From Methylomicrobium lacus LW14 (GTDB lineage: Bacteria; Pseudomonadota; Gammaproteobacteria; Methylococcales; Methylomonadaceae): DNA of 64,000 bases. A model generated the notes under the pieces. That model saw only the letters and a list, made by a program, of their open reading frames with translations, was not told where the DNA came from and ran no database searches. Positions 15,081 through 22,798 of this stretch are shown one piece after another. Both the position numbers and the translations under genes were made by a program. The stretch lies in the NCBI RefSeq assembly GCF_000527095.1, contig NZ_AZUN01000001.1, positions 4,043,501 through 4,107,500 on the forward strand, read 5' to 3'. How positions within the stretch are numbered: the stretch's first letter is position 1; each line of letters opens with the position of its first letter.

Positions 15081-17084
15081 TCAACTTTCCGCCTGAAACG
15101 AATAGCCCAGCCGTTTTTGTTTAGCATAATACATGCTGGCATCGGCATAGTGCAGCAATGCATCACTGTCGGTAGCGTGGCGGGGGTAGAGGGCGATGCC
15201 GATGCTGACGCCAAATTGTATCGAGGTCTCGCCGTAAGCGATCGGTTTATTCAGGGTGTCCACGATTTTTTTCGCGACCGCAGTCGCGGCTGCCTCGTCG
15301 CCGTCCGGCAGCAACAAGGCAAATTCGTCGCCGCCTAAACGCGCGGCGGTATCGGAGTCTCGCACTATCCCCGAGAGCTTTATCGCCACTTCCTTCAGCG
15401 CATAATCGCCTGCCGCGTGACCCATCTTATCATTCACCGATTTGAATCCGTCCAGATCCAGAAAAAGCACCGCCAAGGACACCCGACTGCGATGCGCCAT
15501 CGTGATCGACTGTTGTAAACGATCGACCAACATCCGGCGGTTGGCAAGGCCGGTAAGTTCGTCATGGAAGGACAGCCAGATGAGGCGTTCGTCTTCCTGT
15601 TTGCGTTTGGTGATTTCGAAAACCAGGCAGTCCACGCCGATGCAGTTGCCGAACTCGTCATAAACCGGCTCGCTGGTGATTTCGAGCCAGCGCCGTTCGT
15701 TGTCGCTGTCATAGACTTCAAGCGCATAGGGCGGGCAGGGCTTGCCCTGGCGGCATAACTCCAGCAGCCTGCTGATTCTTATGTTTTCCGGATGGTCGGT
15801 AATACGATTCTGAAAAGTGCTGATGAATTTTTCGGGGTTATAGCCGAGTATTGCCGAGACGGAGGGGCTGACATAAGTGATTTTGCTCTGCTTGTCGCAC
15901 TGAAAGAAAAAATAATTTTTGCTCTGATTTTCGATCAGATTGCGAAACCGGGTATCGCGGTTTTTCAGTTCGGTTGCGCGTTTCAGCAGCATCTCTTCAA
16001 AATCGTTCGGAGAGGCCGTTACGGTCTGAGAGTCTGGCGAGAAGGGATTCTGCGGTGGCGGTACCGGATGCCGGTGATGGAGCCGGACGCGCAGGGTCCA
16101 TAAGCCGACCACGCCGACAACCGCGAGCAATGGCCAGGTGGATAGCCAATAATTCTCTTCGCGGCGGGGAGGAGCGGTCTTGATGGTGTGCACGATGCTT
16201 TTTGGGGCTGGGCTTTCTTTGGCTACGACAGGGGCCACAGCGGGCGGCGGCACCCATTTGAAATAGATCGCGTTCATTTCGGCTTCGCTTAAGGCATCCA
16301 GCCCTTTTTGCATAATACCGGCCAGTATCGGCCAATCGCCGCGCACCGCAATGCTTTCATCGGCGGTACGGCGTTCATAAAAGCCCGCAAATTTGATGTC
16401 GCTTAATCGGTATTCGGTTTGTAAATAACTGGCGGTGCCGACAAAGGTGATGCAGGCATCCGCTTTTTTCGTGCTGACCGATTGTAGACATTCCCGCATC
16501 GACTTCACGACATGGGGTTTGATGGACGGATGCTTTTTTTTGATGCCCTCGGCATATTGATAGTTAAGGATATAGGCGACGGTTTTTCCGGCAAGATCAC
16601 TGGGCTTTTTGATCGCCGTGTCATTTTTCCGGGTGATGATGGCCAGGGATTTGGTCAGATAGGGGTGGGTAAAATTAAATAATAAGCGGCGTTCCGGCCG
16701 GTCCACCATGGTCGCCACAATATCCGTGCGACGTTCGGCAACGGCTCTGTAGATCTGATTCCAGCTTTTTCGCGGCTGATGTTCAAAGCGGATCGGGAGT
16801 TTTTGACTGAGCGCATTGAAAATGTCGACTGCGATGCCGCTGAACTTTCCGTTTTGATCAACAAAACTGTAAGGCGGCAGGGAGTCGTCGAAAGCGACCC
16901 GGATTGTTTTATGGCGTGCAAGCCAAACTTTTTCTTTTGCGCTCAGCTCTAGCGAATAAGGCGCCGAAGTCTGGCTGCTCGACCGCAGTTCGGTGGATGT
17001 GCCCGCAAATGCACTATTGGCCAGCAGGCACATTGCAATGAGAAAAACCATTTTGATAAGTTGCGATCTGATTTGAAATGGCAT
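15081..17084 (-). CDS. periplasmic-sensing diguanylate cyclase (SBP-3, PAS, GGDEF)
   Basis: This protein probably makes cyclic di-GMP in response to a periplasmic ligand. Domains in order of the 667 residues: signal segment (VFLIAMCLLANSAFA), a bacterial solute-binding family 3 domain (about 55-275, FDDSLPPYSFVDQNGKFSGI), a membrane helix (WPLLAVVGVVGLWTL, about 320), a PAS domain (about 375-490, with SKITYVSPSVSAILGYNPEK) and GGDEF (about 505-665). The active site is intact, ARLGGDEFALLLPDG. An RDSD product-inhibition site lies exactly five residues before GGDEF. No EAL domain follows. It is divergent from the plcP locus across a 400-base gap. Confidence 0.93.
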   Translation of the reverse strand: MPFQIRSQLIKMVFLIAMCLLANSAFAGTSTELRSSSQTSAPYSLELSAKEKVWLARHKTIRVAFDDSLPPYSFVDQNGKFSGIAVDIFNALSQKLPIRFEHQPRKSWNQIYRAVAERRTDIVATMVDRPERRLLFNFTHPYLTKSLAIITRKNDTAIKKPSDLAGKTVAYILNYQYAEGIKKKHPSIKPHVVKSMRECLQSVSTKKADACITFVGTASYLQTEYRLSDIKFAGFYERRTADESIAVRGDWPILAGIMQKGLDALSEAEMNAIYFKWVPPPAVAPVVAKESPAPKSIVHTIKTAPPRREENYWLSTWPLLAVVGVVGLWTLRVRLHHRHPVPPPQNPFSPDSQTVTASPNDFEEMLLKRATELKNRDTRFRNLIENQSKNYFFFQCDKQSKITYVSPSVSAILGYNPEKFISTFQNRITDHPENIRISRLLELCRQGKPCPPYALEVYDSDNERRWLEITSEPVYDEFGNCIGVDCLVFEITKRKQEDERLIWLSFHDELTGLANRRMLVDRLQQSITMAHRSRVSLAVLFLDLDGFKSVNDKMGHAAGDYALKEVAIKLSGIVRDSDTAARLGGDEFALLLPDGDEAAATAVAKKIVDTLNKPIAYGETSIQFGVSIGIALYPRHATDSDALLHYADASMYYAKQKRLGYSFQAES

Positions 17085-17357
17085 GCCGCCAAAAAATTTG
17101 CTTGGAAATTGTTAAAAAACCGGTTCTGTTCCTTTTGTTACTAAGATAGATAACCGGCGGTGGCGTTCAAAAGAATGCGAAAGAATTCGTTAATCTCCGG
17201 GTTGCCGTCGTCTGGTTGTTGCCGAGAGCTATCGATGACCAAGACTTGTGGCGTTAAGTTATTTTTAACATATAAGCCGCTTATTTTCCAGTTTTTGATA
17301 AAACTCTAACAGGGTTAGTGCCCATCTTTCGAGCCTATCGAAGGTTCACCGTTCCGC

Positions 17358-17391
17358 CTGTCACATAACTTTCATTTGTCTCTGTTAGCAT
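17358..17391 (+). promoter_or_regulatory. Pho box and -10 upstream of plcP
   Basis: CTGTCAC (17358-17364), four bases ATAA, then CTTTCAT (17369-17375) match the PhoB operator CTGTCAT-N4-CTGTCAT with the exact 11-base repeat period. TAGCAT at 17386-17391 is a -10-like hexamer 10 bases after the second repeat, the spacing at PhoB-dependent promoters where the Pho box replaces the -35. The rest of the 403-base gap 17085-17487 shows no gene. Confidence 0.75.
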
Positions 17392-17487
17392 CGCGCAGAC
17401 TGTAAACCGTTGAGGAGGCGATGCGGCAGCATGCATCGGCAATGCCGCATCGGTCTGCGCTGAGATCACAAGAAACATCAATTGCCT

Positions 17488-18282
17488 ATGGACAACATCT
17501 CTTACCGAACCATCTGGATTTCAGATCTGCACCTCGGCTCCACGCAATGCCAGGCGGATGTGCTGCTCGATTTTTTGAAGCACAACGACAGCGAAAAGCT
17601 GTATCTGGTCGGCGACATCATCGATTTCTGGGCGCTGTCGAAGAAAATGTACTGGCCGCGCGATCACAATACGGTGATCCAGAAAGTGCTCAGGAAAGCG
17701 CGGCACGGCACGCAGATCATTTATGTGCCCGGTAACCATGACGAAAATGTCAGGGATTACAACAATTATGTGTTCGGCGATATCGAGGTCAAAAACATGG
17801 ATGTGCACACCACCTCCAAGGGCAAGCAGTTCCTGGTCGTGCATGGCGACGAGTACGACACGATCGCCCAATACCATCAGTGGATCGCCAAACTGGGCAG
17901 CGTGAGTTATGACTTTCTGCTCTGGATCAATCGCATCTTGCGGACGATCCGGCGCTGGCTCGGGATTCAGTCGCATTTTTCGCTGGCCGCGTTTGTGAAG
18001 TTCAAGGTCAAGAATATCGTGCAATTCATATCCGAATACGAAAAAAGCATCGTCAGCACCTTGCGCGACAAGGGGCTGGACGGGGTGATCTGCGGCCACA
18101 TCCATCATGCCGAAATCAAGGAGATGGAAGGGTTTTTGTATGTCAATACCGGCGATTTTGTCGAAAGCTGCACCGCGATCGTCGAGCATTTCAATGGCGA
18201 GCTGGAATTGCTGCACTGGATCAAGAAAGAAGAGCCCGTGCTGGCAGCGCAAAGGCCTCTCGAAACGAGTGTTCATGACTGA
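17488..18282 (+). CDS. plcP: PlcP-type phospholipase C (calcineurin-like metallophosphoesterase, COG2908)
   Basis: PlcP of Sinorhizobium and marine bacteria removes the phosphate headgroup from membrane phospholipids under phosphate starvation, giving diacylglycerol. The 264-residue protein has all metallophosphoesterase motifs: ISDLHLGS, GDIIDFW (about 41), GNHDE (about 82), VVHGDEYD (about 118) and GHIHH (about 202). The stretch WPRDHNTVIQKVLRKARHGT is the signature that separates the PlcP branch from LpxH. A UDP-diacylglucosamine hydrolase role remains the alternative. ATG 17488 is chosen over an in-frame TTG six bases earlier; neither has a strong ribosome site. A Pho box lies 113 bases upstream. 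Confidence 0.82.
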   Translation: MDNISYRTIWISDLHLGSTQCQADVLLDFLKHNDSEKLYLVGDIIDFWALSKKMYWPRDHNTVIQKVLRKARHGTQIIYVPGNHDENVRDYNNYVFGDIEVKNMDVHTTSKGKQFLVVHGDEYDTIAQYHQWIAKLGSVSYDFLLWINRILRTIRRWLGIQSHFSLAAFVKFKVKNIVQFISEYEKSIVSTLRDKGLDGVICGHIHHAEIKEMEGFLYVNTGDFVESCTAIVEHFNGELELLHWIKKEEPVLAAQRPLETSVHD

Positions 18283-19603
18283 CCGGCAGGCCCCCATGCA
18301 TAAAACCTCAAACCCTTTTACCGCCCTGAATCCTGTTGCCGCGACTCCCGCGGGCGCAGCGCTTCCGATGACGCGCGGTTTTTACACGATTCTGGCCGCG
18401 CAGTTTTTTTCCTCCCTCGGCGATAACGTGCTGCTGTTCGCGGCGATCGCGCTGCTCAAATCGATGGCGGCGCCGGCCTGGCAAATCCCGGTGCTGCAAC
18501 AATTTTTCGTGTTCGCGTTCATTCTGTTGGCACCGTTTGTCGGCGCCTATGCGGATGCCTTGCCGAAAGGCCAGGTGATGTTCATCAGCAACAGCATCAA
18601 GATCGTCGGCTGCCTGGCGATGTTGTTCGGCCTGCATCCCTTGATCGCTTACGGCTTTGTCGGCCTCGGCGCGGCGCTGTATTCGCCGGCGAAATACGGC
18701 ATTCTGACCGAGTGTCTGCCGCTCGAAAGGCTGGTCTGGGCCAATGGCTGGATGGAAGGGCTGACCGTCGCGGCGATCATTTTGGGCGCGATTTTCGGCG
18801 GCGTACTGATCGGCCCTCGGGTCGAGGCGCAGATCGTGCAGCACCTTAGCGAACTGGCGTTCAACGGCGGCATCGATACCGCGCCCGAATTCGCGATTCT
18901 GGTGATCCTCGGGATTTATCTGATCGCGGCAGTCCTGAACGTCTACATCCCCAAACTGAAGATCGAACATGCGTTGACGCATCGCGATCCGGCGTCTTTG
19001 GTCAAGGAGTTCTGCCTGAGTCTCGGAATGCTCTGGAAAGATCCCCTGGGGCAGGTGTCGCTCGCGGTCACCTCGCTGTTTTGGGGAGTCGGCACCAGTC
19101 TGCGTTTCATCATTCTGACCTGGGCCGCCGCCGCGCTGGAACTCGATCTGGAGCGGGCGACGCAATTGACCGCGATGGTCGCGGTCGGTCTGGCGATCGG
19201 TTCGGTGATTGCGGCCAAAGCGGTGCCGGTCACCCATGCGGTCAGAGTCTTGCCGCTCGGCATCGCGATGGGGCTGGTCGTGTTGGCGATGGTCTGGGTG
19301 ACCGACTGGCGGGTCGCGTCCTTGCTGCTGATCCTGATCGGCATACTGGCCGGCAGCTTTTTGATTCCGATGAACGCCTTGCTCCAGCACCGCGGGCATT
19401 TGCTGATGGGTTCCGGTCACTCGATCGCGGTGCAGAACTTCAATGAAAACCTGAGCATTCTGTTGCTGCTCGGCGCGTACTCGCTGATGATCCGGGCCGG
19501 CTTTTCGATCGACACGGTCGTGATCGTGTTCGGCTTGTTTATCGCGCTCAGCATGGGCGTGATCCATCATCGGCATCGTCATGACCAGGACTTGAATCCG
19601 TAA
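18275..19603 (+). CDS. lplT: LplT-like lysophospholipid transporter (MFS)
   Basis: LplT flips lysophospholipids across the inner membrane for re-acylation. The 442-residue protein has about twelve membrane helices and the family opening RGFYTILAAQFFSSLGDNVL. PFVGAYADALPKGQVM lies at the loop after helix 2, then AALYSPAKYGILTECLP, and a late GHSIAVQNFNENL. The ATG at 18275 overlaps the plcP stop by eight bases, so the two are one operon and LplT would be induced with PlcP. A basic N-terminal extension of about 30 residues precedes the first helix; ATG 18296 is an alternative start. Confidence 0.88.
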   Translation: MTDRQAPMHKTSNPFTALNPVAATPAGAALPMTRGFYTILAAQFFSSLGDNVLLFAAIALLKSMAAPAWQIPVLQQFFVFAFILLAPFVGAYADALPKGQVMFISNSIKIVGCLAMLFGLHPLIAYGFVGLGAALYSPAKYGILTECLPLERLVWANGWMEGLTVAAIILGAIFGGVLIGPRVEAQIVQHLSELAFNGGIDTAPEFAILVILGIYLIAAVLNVYIPKLKIEHALTHRDPASLVKEFCLSLGMLWKDPLGQVSLAVTSLFWGVGTSLRFIILTWAAAALELDLERATQLTAMVAVGLAIGSVIAAKAVPVTHAVRVLPLGIAMGLVVLAMVWVTDWRVASLLLILIGILAGSFLIPMNALLQHRGHLLMGSGHSIAVQNFNENLSILLLLGAYSLMIRAGFSIDTVVIVFGLFIALSMGVIHHRHRHDQDLNP

Positions 19604-19640
19604 ACCGTCCGGCTGTAGGACTCATCTATTTACCGCATTG

Positions 19641-19671
19641 TCCACGAAAAACACGAAAGGCACGAAAAATT
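19641..19671 (+). repeat. CACGAAAA dispersed repeat, copy 2
   Basis: TCCACGAAAAACACGAAAGG then CACGAAAAATT. It is an inverted copy of the element at 15031-15062, with the shared AACGGTTGAACGGG-type flank on its right side. It sits just after lplT and before the second Pho box. Confidence 0.75.
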
Positions 19672-19748
19672 TATTAGTCCAACCCGTTCAACCGTTGCTT
19701 TCGGATAACAGCCAAAGTTGACCAACAAACCCAAGCGCATTCCTGTCG

Positions 19749-19804
19749 CCTTCATCAAACCGTCATCGAACGGTTAACGTTTTGTCATCAACGCTTGCTA
19801 TTTT
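19749..19804 (+). promoter_or_regulatory. extended Pho-box array and -10 upstream of the glycosyltransferase
   Basis: Four seven-base units with four-base spacers follow an 11-base period: CCTTCAT, CCGTCAT, CGGTTAA and TTGTCAT, starting at 19749, 19760, 19771 and 19782. Three of four match the Pho half-site CTGTCAT at five or more positions. TATTTT at 19799-19804 is a -10-like hexamer 10 bases after the last unit, the same geometry as at plcP. Confidence 0.68.
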
Positions 19805-19824
19805 ACGCGGGATATCAATCCGAC

Positions 19825-19935
19825 ATGAGCAAGAAGATATGGCATTACACGACCGTGACGCACTGGGAAACCCTGGCCTCAAAAGCCGGGGAGTGGAAGG
19901 ATTTTCTGATGCAAAGGGAAAATAAAGCCGCATGA
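19825..19935 (+). CDS. 36-residue ORF coupled to the glycosyltransferase
   Basis: The ORF starts MSKKIWHYTTVTHWETLASK and ends MQRENKAA. Its TGA (19933-19935) overlaps the glycosyltransferase ATG (19932) as ATGA. It is the first frame after the predicted -10, only about 14 bases from the likely transcript start. The glycosyltransferase lacks a well-placed ribosome site of its own (the nearest AAGGG is about 16 bases away), so coupled translation from this ORF is plausible. I recognise no homolog. It could be a leader peptide or a small functional protein. Confidence 0.45.
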   Translation: MSKKIWHYTTVTHWETLASKAGEWKDFLMQRENKAA

Positions 19936-20972
19936 AAATATTTTATGGAGTGCAGGGTACCGGCAACGGCCATATCACGCGCGCGCGCGAAATGGCCAAA
20001 GCGCTTGCCGAGGCCGGCGTTGAGGTGACTTATCTGTTTAGCGGACGCGATGCGGCCAAGTATTTCGATATGGAAATCTTCAACGGTTACCACGTCAGGG
20101 AAGGGTTGACCTTTCATACCCAGAACGGCGATGTCAGCTATCTGAAAACCGCATGCGACGCCCGTCCGATCAATTTCGTCAGGGAAGTCAAGGCGCTGGA
20201 TCTCGGCGGTTACGATCTGGTGCTCAGCGATTTCGAACCTGTCACCGCTTGGGCGGCCAAGCTCGGCAACAAAAAGGTTTTGGGCATCGGCCATCAGTAT
20301 GCGTTCAATCACCGCGTACCGCGCGAAGGCGGCGATGTGATCGCCGCAAGCGTGATGAAATATTTCGCGCCGACGCGGCGGAATATCGGCCTGCACTGGC
20401 ATCATTTCGGCCAGCCTATCCTGCCGCCGATCATCGCGCCGCATGAGCCGCCGCAGCAGTCCGCCGCGAACAAGATCGTCGTATATCTGCCGTTCGAGAA
20501 TCCTACTGATGTGGTCAGGCTGTTGATGCCGTTCAAGGCGTTTGATTTTATGCTGTATACGCCGGCGGCGATCGCATCGCCTTCGGCGCATATTCAAGTC
20601 AAACCCTTGTCGCGCGAAGGCTTCCATAACGATCTGCACGATTGCGCCGGCATCATCAGCAACGCCGGCTTCGAACTGGTCAGCGAGGCGCTGCAATTGG
20701 GCAAGAAGATCCTGATCAAGCCGCTGCATTCGCAGCTGGAGCAAATCTCGAACGCCGCCGCGCTAAAGCAGCTCGGCTATGGACGCATCATGCACGAGCT
20801 CGATGCGAAGGCGATCGCGCATTGGCTCGAAAATCCGCACCGGGTCAGGGTCACTTATCCGAATGTCGCGAATATCCTGGTGCGCTGGATGCTGAACGGC
20901 ATGCCGCCTGTCGATGAAGATTTCATCGAGGCCGGCTGGAGCCAAGTCAACGTGCTGCAATTGAACGATTAG
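19932..20972 (+). CDS. MJ1255/VC2487-type glycosyltransferase
   Basis: The 346-residue protein has the GT-B fold signature of the TIGR00661 (MJ1255) family: YGVQGTGNGHITRAREMAKA at the start, VLSDFEPVTAWAAK near residue 100, and a sugar-nucleotide region SNAGFELVSEALQLGKKILI with the adjacent LHSQLEQISNA. There are no membrane helices, so it probably acts at the inner face of the membrane. Its Pho-box promoter and the adjacent PlcP gene suggest the diacylglycerol product of PlcP as acceptor, giving a phosphate-free glycolipid as the Agt enzymes do. The acceptor is inference. It meets fsa stop to stop. Confidence 0.82.
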   Translation: MKIFYGVQGTGNGHITRAREMAKALAEAGVEVTYLFSGRDAAKYFDMEIFNGYHVREGLTFHTQNGDVSYLKTACDARPINFVREVKALDLGGYDLVLSDFEPVTAWAAKLGNKKVLGIGHQYAFNHRVPREGGDVIAASVMKYFAPTRRNIGLHWHHFGQPILPPIIAPHEPPQQSAANKIVVYLPFENPTDVVRLLMPFKAFDFMLYTPAAIASPSAHIQVKPLSREGFHNDLHDCAGIISNAGFELVSEALQLGKKILIKPLHSQLEQISNAAALKQLGYGRIMHELDAKAIAHWLENPHRVRVTYPNVANILVRWMLNGMPPVDEDFIEAGWSQVNVLQLND

Positions 20973-21647
20973 CTAGCTTTCAAACGATAAGGTTTGCCCG
21001 AAGACGGTTTGCCAGTCTTGACTGAAGCGATTCACCGCCGGCTCCACGGAAGGATGCGCGAACAGCTCGGCGGCGATGTCGGCCGGCAGCGTGATCGAGG
21101 CGACGCCGGCCTTTAGTACCTCCAGCACCTGCTGGGTATTTTTGAAGCTGGCCGGCAGCAGCTTGCTGGCAAGTTGATGGCGGTCGAGCAGGTGCTGCAA
21201 GTCGGCGACCACGCCGACGCCGTTTGCGCCTATCGCATCGATCCGGTTCACATAAGGCGCCAGGTAATCGGCGCCGCACAACGCGGCCAGAAATCCCTGC
21301 TGCACGCTGTAAATCGCGGTCGCCAGCACCGGAATGTTCCGCACCTTCATTTGCCGGATTGCGGCCAGGCCGGTCTCGGTCGCCGGCACCTTCACCACGA
21401 TGTCATAAGGCAGCTCCTGCAAGCTGAAGGCTTCCTTGACCATCGCGTCCGCGCTTTCGCTGACCACCTGCACATGAATTCTGGCCTCCTTTCCCAAGAC
21501 CTCGGCGACCTTCGGCAGCAATTCGGTCAGGCCGCTATTCGCCCTGGCCAGGATCGACGGATTGGTCGTGATGCCGCGCACCGGCAGGGAGGCGCCGAAA
21601 CGCGCGATTTGGCTAAGGTCGGCGGTATCGAGATATAACTCAAACAT
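20973..21647 (-). CDS. fsa: fructose-6-phosphate aldolase (TalC/FSA family)
   Basis: Transaldolase-like FSA cleaves or forms fructose 6-phosphate from dihydroxyacetone and glyceraldehyde 3-phosphate. The 224-residue length fits FSA rather than the 320-residue TalB. It has LYLDTADLSQI, GITTNPSILA, the Schiff-base lysine in DIVVKVPATETGL, APYVNRIDAIG and ASFKNTQQVLE. ATG 21647 is chosen over 21665 since family members begin M-x-LYLDTA. In a ribulose monophosphate organism it could serve sugar rearrangement, but true transaldolase activity cannot be excluded. Its stop codon lies directly against the opposing glycosyltransferase stop. Confidence 0.85.
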   Translation of the reverse strand: MFELYLDTADLSQIARFGASLPVRGITTNPSILARANSGLTELLPKVAEVLGKEARIHVQVVSESADAMVKEAFSLQELPYDIVVKVPATETGLAAIRQMKVRNIPVLATAIYSVQQGFLAALCGADYLAPYVNRIDAIGANGVGVVADLQHLLDRHQLASKLLPASFKNTQQVLEVLKAGVASITLPADIAAELFAHPSVEPAVNRFSQDWQTVFGQTLSFES

Positions 21648-21838
21648 GGTAAACGTCCTGATCAAATAAGCGGAGATTTTAACGGAGCGGGCTGCCCCGG
21701 CAAAGTCTGTTTAGCGTTTTCGATTTTTCGCGTCAGGCTTGGCGTCTTCAGCGATTCTGGTATATTGAAGTAAATCCCCGTTGCGTTTCGAGTCAATTCG
21801 GAACGATACGGCATCCATTTGATCAGGAGGGCGCTCAG

Positions 21839-22741
21839 ATGAAAATTCTAGTCACCGGCGGCACCGGCTTTATCGGCAAGGCCTTGGTCAAAACCCTGGT
21901 TGGCGAAGGCCATCACGTGACCGTGCTGAGCCGGACGCCGGAGCTTGTCGAACCATTGTTCGGGCCGGAAGTGTTCGGGCTCGGCCACGTGGATTTTCTG
22001 GCGCCGGAGATGTCATTCGAGGTGATCGTTAATCTGGCCGGCGCACCGATCTTCGACGTGCGCTGGAGCGAGGCGCGCAAACAGTTGATCAGAAAAAGCC
22101 GGATCGTTCTGACCGAGCAACTGGTCGATTGCATCGAACGAATGAGCGTCAGGCCGAAGTTGTTGATCAGCGGCTCCGCGATCGGCTATTACGGAGATCA
22201 GGGCGATGCGGAGCTGACCGAAGAATCCCTCGGCTGTCCCGATTTTTCGCATCGCTTATGCGCGGATTGGGAGGCGGCGGCCAGACGGGCTGCGCAATTC
22301 GGCGTGCGTGTCTGCCTGATGCGGACCGGCCTGGTGATTGCGGAAGACGGCGGCTTATTGCAGCGCATGCTGCCGCCTTTCCGTCTCGGACTCGGCGGCA
22401 GGCTCGGCAGCGGCAGGCAATGGATGTCCTGGATACACCGGCAGGACTGGATCGACATAGCGCTGACGATGATCGCCGATGAATCGATGCAGGGAGCCTA
22501 CAATGCCACCGCGCCGAATCCGGTCACGAATCGGGAGTTTACCTGTACGCTGGCGCGCCGTCTGCATCGACCGGCGCTGTTTCCCGCGCCGGCGATCGTG
22601 TTGAAATGCCTGCTCGGCGAGATGTCCGAGCTGGTGTTGGGCAGCCAGCGCGTGTTGCCGGAGCGTTTGTTGCAGCAGGGCTTCAAGTTTCATTATCCCG
22701 ATTTGGACGGGGCGCTGCGGGCGGCGTTGGCGGCGAAATAA
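21839..22741 (+). CDS. TIGR01777 family SDR epimerase-like protein (YfcH-like)
   Basis: This is an atypical short-chain dehydrogenase/epimerase of unknown substrate, cytoplasmic and NAD(P)-binding. Rossmann motif GGTGFIGKALV occurs at residue 7, then VNLAGAPIFDVRWSEARK, SGSAIGYYGDQGD with the catalytic YYG, and the C-terminal DUF1731 segment (PAIVLKCLLGEMSELVLGSQ), all hallmarks of TIGR01777. The 300-residue length is normal. A strong AGGAGGG lies about 7 bases before ATG 21839. It stands alone and is followed by a perfect hairpin. Confidence 0.88.
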   Translation: MKILVTGGTGFIGKALVKTLVGEGHHVTVLSRTPELVEPLFGPEVFGLGHVDFLAPEMSFEVIVNLAGAPIFDVRWSEARKQLIRKSRIVLTEQLVDCIERMSVRPKLLISGSAIGYYGDQGDAELTEESLGCPDFSHRLCADWEAAARRAAQFGVRVCLMRTGLVIAEDGGLLQRMLPPFRLGLGGRLGSGRQWMSWIHRQDWIDIALTMIADESMQGAYNATAPNPVTNREFTCTLARRLHRPALFPAPAIVLKCLLGEMSELVLGSQRVLPERLLQQGFKFHYPDLDGALRAALAAK

Positions 22742-22751
22742 ATGCTGTCTT

Positions 22752-22783
22752 GCGAGATCGAGGGTTTTATCCCTCGATCTCGC
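22752..22783. terminator. 13-bp perfect hairpin between convergent genes
   Basis: GCGAGATCGAGGG (22752-22764) pairs perfectly with CCCTCGATCTCGC (22771-22783) around TTTTAT. It lies between the SDR gene stop (22741) and the ppdK stop (22799), so it could end both transcripts. It lacks a long U-run on either side, so Rho-independent function is likely but not certain. Confidence 0.65.
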
Positions 22784-22798
22784 TACGCTGCATCGAGG

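Noticed and set aside
17421..17487. Earlier ATG at 17421 as plcP start
   Set aside because: It is in a different reading frame from PlcP.
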